DNA from: an uncultured Lachnospiraceae bacterium
Lineage (GTDB): Bacteria > Bacillota > Clostridia > Lachnospirales > Lachnospiraceae
Length of the DNA stretch: 64,000 nt
Direction of reading: 5' to 3'
Assembly: GCA_910588655.1 (NCBI GenBank)
Contig: CAJUPJ010000003.1
Coordinates: 62,001-126,000, forward strand
This document shows positions 62,704 to 64,000 of the stretch, piece after piece. The notes beneath the pieces are model-generated. The model had not been told where the DNA came from, ran no database searches, and saw nothing but the letters and a program-made list of their open reading frames with translations. A program made the translations under genes and the position numbers. Position 1 is the first letter of the stretch, and every line of letters starts with the position of its first letter.

Positions 62704-63801
62704 ATGTCATACCAGAAAAAAAATACAACCAGGTATAATATACTGGACTATATGTTAAATAATGGGAATACATCAAAGGCCCTGCTGGCTAAAGAATTAA
62801 ATCTAAGCATGCCTACTGTGCTTTCAAATGTAAACGGGCTTATGGACAAAGGAATTGTTACAGAATTAGGGGAGCTTGAGTCCACCGGCGGAAGGAAAGC
62901 TGTATTAATCGGGCTTCAGAAAGATTACAGGTATGCTGCTGGAATAAATATAACTGCAAACCATATTGGAATGGTTCTTGTAAATTTCTGTGGGGAAGTT
63001 GTAAAACAGGAACACACAAGGGTAAAATTTGATGCAGACCTGTCCTGTTATAGTAACCTTGCTGGTATGCTTGAAAAGTTTTGTGAGGCTGAAATCCGGA
63101 GCAGCAAATTACTGGGTACTGGCATTTCACTGCCTGGCATTATTAACCAGAATGAAAAAATCCTGGTAAAGTCACATGCATTAGGGCTGGAAAATTACAG
63201 CCTTAAAATAATAGAACAGATGTTTAGTGTACCTGTATATTTTGAAAATGATGCTAATGCAGCAATGCTTGCAGAAAATCCACAGAAATTAAAGAATTCA
63301 CTTTACCTTTCATTAAATAATACACTTGGAGGAGCTGTCTGCATAGATGGCATGCTTTTTACAGGCCAGAACCGTAAAGCTGGGGAATTTGGCCATATGG
63401 TTTTATTTCCTGGAGGCAGAAAGTGCTACTGTGGCAAGTCTGGATGTGCTGATGCATATTGTGCAGCAAGTGTACTTACTAACGGGGGCAGGAAGAGGCT
63501 GGAAGATTTTATGGAAAGCATAAGCACAGACAAGGATGCAGCAGAATTGTGGGATAATTACCTTGAAAACCTTGCAATACTTATTTCTAACCTGCGCATG
63601 TCTTTTGATACAGATATTATACTGGGAGGGGATGCTGGTGGATATCTGGAAAGCTATATGGTAGAACTTGGCAGGAAGATTTTTAAGTATAATCTATTTG
63701 ATGGTGATTTAAGTTATTTAAAAAACTGTTCATACCAGAAAGAAGCATCCGCCATAGGGGTGGCAAAGCAGTTTTTTAGAAAATTAATAGAAACAATATA
63801 A
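62704..63801 (+). CDS. ROK-family transcriptional regulator (NagC/XylR-like)
   Basis: The 365-residue protein has an N-terminal MarR-like HTH (LNNGNTSKALLAKELNLSMP, then VLSNVNGLMDKGIVTELGE). The ROK sugar-binding domain (about 80-365) includes the SLPGIINQNEKILV, ENDANAAMLAE, GEFGHMVLFPGG and CYCGKSGCADAYCA blocks; the last is the zinc-binding ROK motif. It is probably a repressor of a sugar gene released by a sugar or sugar phosphate. Its strong terminator follows, and the gene just beyond the window edge may be its target. It starts 24 bases after the MCP gene. Confidence 0.88.
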   Translation: MSYQKKNTTRYNILDYMLNNGNTSKALLAKELNLSMPTVLSNVNGLMDKGIVTELGELESTGGRKAVLIGLQKDYRYAAGINITANHIGMVLVNFCGEVVKQEHTRVKFDADLSCYSNLAGMLEKFCEAEIRSSKLLGTGISLPGIINQNEKILVKSHALGLENYSLKIIEQMFSVPVYFENDANAAMLAENPQKLKNSLYLSLNNTLGGAVCIDGMLFTGQNRKAGEFGHMVLFPGGRKCYCGKSGCADAYCAASVLTNGGRKRLEDFMESISTDKDAAELWDNYLENLAILISNLRMSFDTDIILGGDAGGYLESYMVELGRKIFKYNLFDGDLSYLKNCSYQKEASAIGVAKQFFRKLIETI

Positions 63802-63819
63802 TATATAAATACTGCAGTA

Positions 63820-63866
63820 AAGTGCAGCTACAGAGATAGTAAAACTCTGTAGCTGCACTTATTTTT
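63820..63866 (+). terminator. Terminator after the ROK regulator
   Basis: AAGTGCAGCTACAGAG (63820-63835) pairs with CTCTGTAGCTGCACTT (63845-63860), followed by ATTTTTA; a 16-pair perfect stem. Confidence 0.85.
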
Positions 63867-63928
63867 ATGCAAAATCCATAAAAAGTATCTTATAAAATTG
63901 TGTATAATAGCAAATTTACAAAAATGTC

Positions 63929-63983
63929 TTGACAATCTTATATAAAAATGCAATAATTTAATTACTTTAATAAAACGTTTAAT
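63929..63983 (+). promoter_or_regulatory. Promoter and possible operator of the next gene
   Basis: TTGACA (63929-63934), 17 bases and AATAAT (63952-63957) form a sound promoter. The near-palindrome ATAAAACGTTTAAT (63970-63983) lies just downstream and looks like a LacI-type operator. The gene itself is outside the window. Confidence 0.6.
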
Positions 63984-64000
63984 AAAAGTAAAGAAGAAAG

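Noticed and set aside
62010..62705. Minus-strand frame of 231 codons in the chemoreceptor gene
   Set aside because: Antisense shadow of the coiled-coil signalling domain; hydrophobic Ser/Ala-rich sequence is an artefact of complementing heptads.

Overview
The window reads as a chromosome segment of a low-GC, spore-forming Gram-positive anaerobe, most likely a member of the Lachnospiraceae (Clostridia). The signs are AT-rich DNA with strong AGGAGG ribosome-binding sites, a CotF-like spore-coat gene, the acpS-nnrD-alr-mazF block typical of Firmicutes, LytTR/GHKL two-component genes, a BspA-type leucine-rich-repeat surface protein and a PTS with HPr carrying both His15 and Ser46. I cannot fix the genus from sequence alone.

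Layout. 1-2.3 kb: the 3' end of a GH42 beta-galactosidase and a decayed AAA-ATPase-like gene. 2.5-9.4 kb: leuB-ilvD-ilvB-serC-serA (branched-chain amino acids and serine). 9.5-13.6 kb: an XRE/GyrI-like regulator, a CotF-like coat gene and a secreted LRR protein. 14.6-20.3 kb: a compact operon of the uncharacterised STM4015-STM4014-STM4013-STM4012-STM4011 families, with two of its genes present as unusual fusions; it runs on into a coiled-coil protein and acpS-nnrD-alr-mazF-rlmH (to 25.2 kb). 25.3-31.4 kb: a BcgI-like type IIB restriction-modification pair in one operon with two paralogous beta-helix proteins. 31.9-39.2 kb: a CNNM/CBS transporter, a GHKL kinase with a LytTR regulator, a second orphan LytTR regulator, rpmF, small genes and a double-receiver protein. 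39.8-45.9 kb: an Sfp-type phosphopantetheinyl transferase and an FMN-riboswitch-controlled ribDEBAH operon. 45.9-49.8 kb: an AP2-domain protein, pnp with a structured leader, and a small Gx-type transporter. 50-59.1 kb: a complete mannitol-type PTS (mtlA, mtlR, mtlF) with sugar kinase, sorE-like dehydrogenase, HPr and enzyme I. 59.4-63.8 kb: two alkylation-repair genes, a chemoreceptor and a ROK regulator.

The two strongest items for a second look are the STM4011-4015 locus (two radical SAM enzymes, an ATP-grasp, an alkaline-phosphatase-fold hydrolase, an LRR protein and a HAD phosphatase, with no known product) and a family of large, palindromic, mosaic intergenic elements. Each element is built of roughly 300-bp hairpin units bounded by ATAATTTACAGTTAT. 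They sit directly at gene 3' ends (about 13.6, 31.4, 40.6 and 53.6 kb, with fragments at 46.8 and 59.3 kb). The copies at 40.6 and 53.6 kb are inverted relative to each other and bracket the riboflavin-pnp-mannitol segment.
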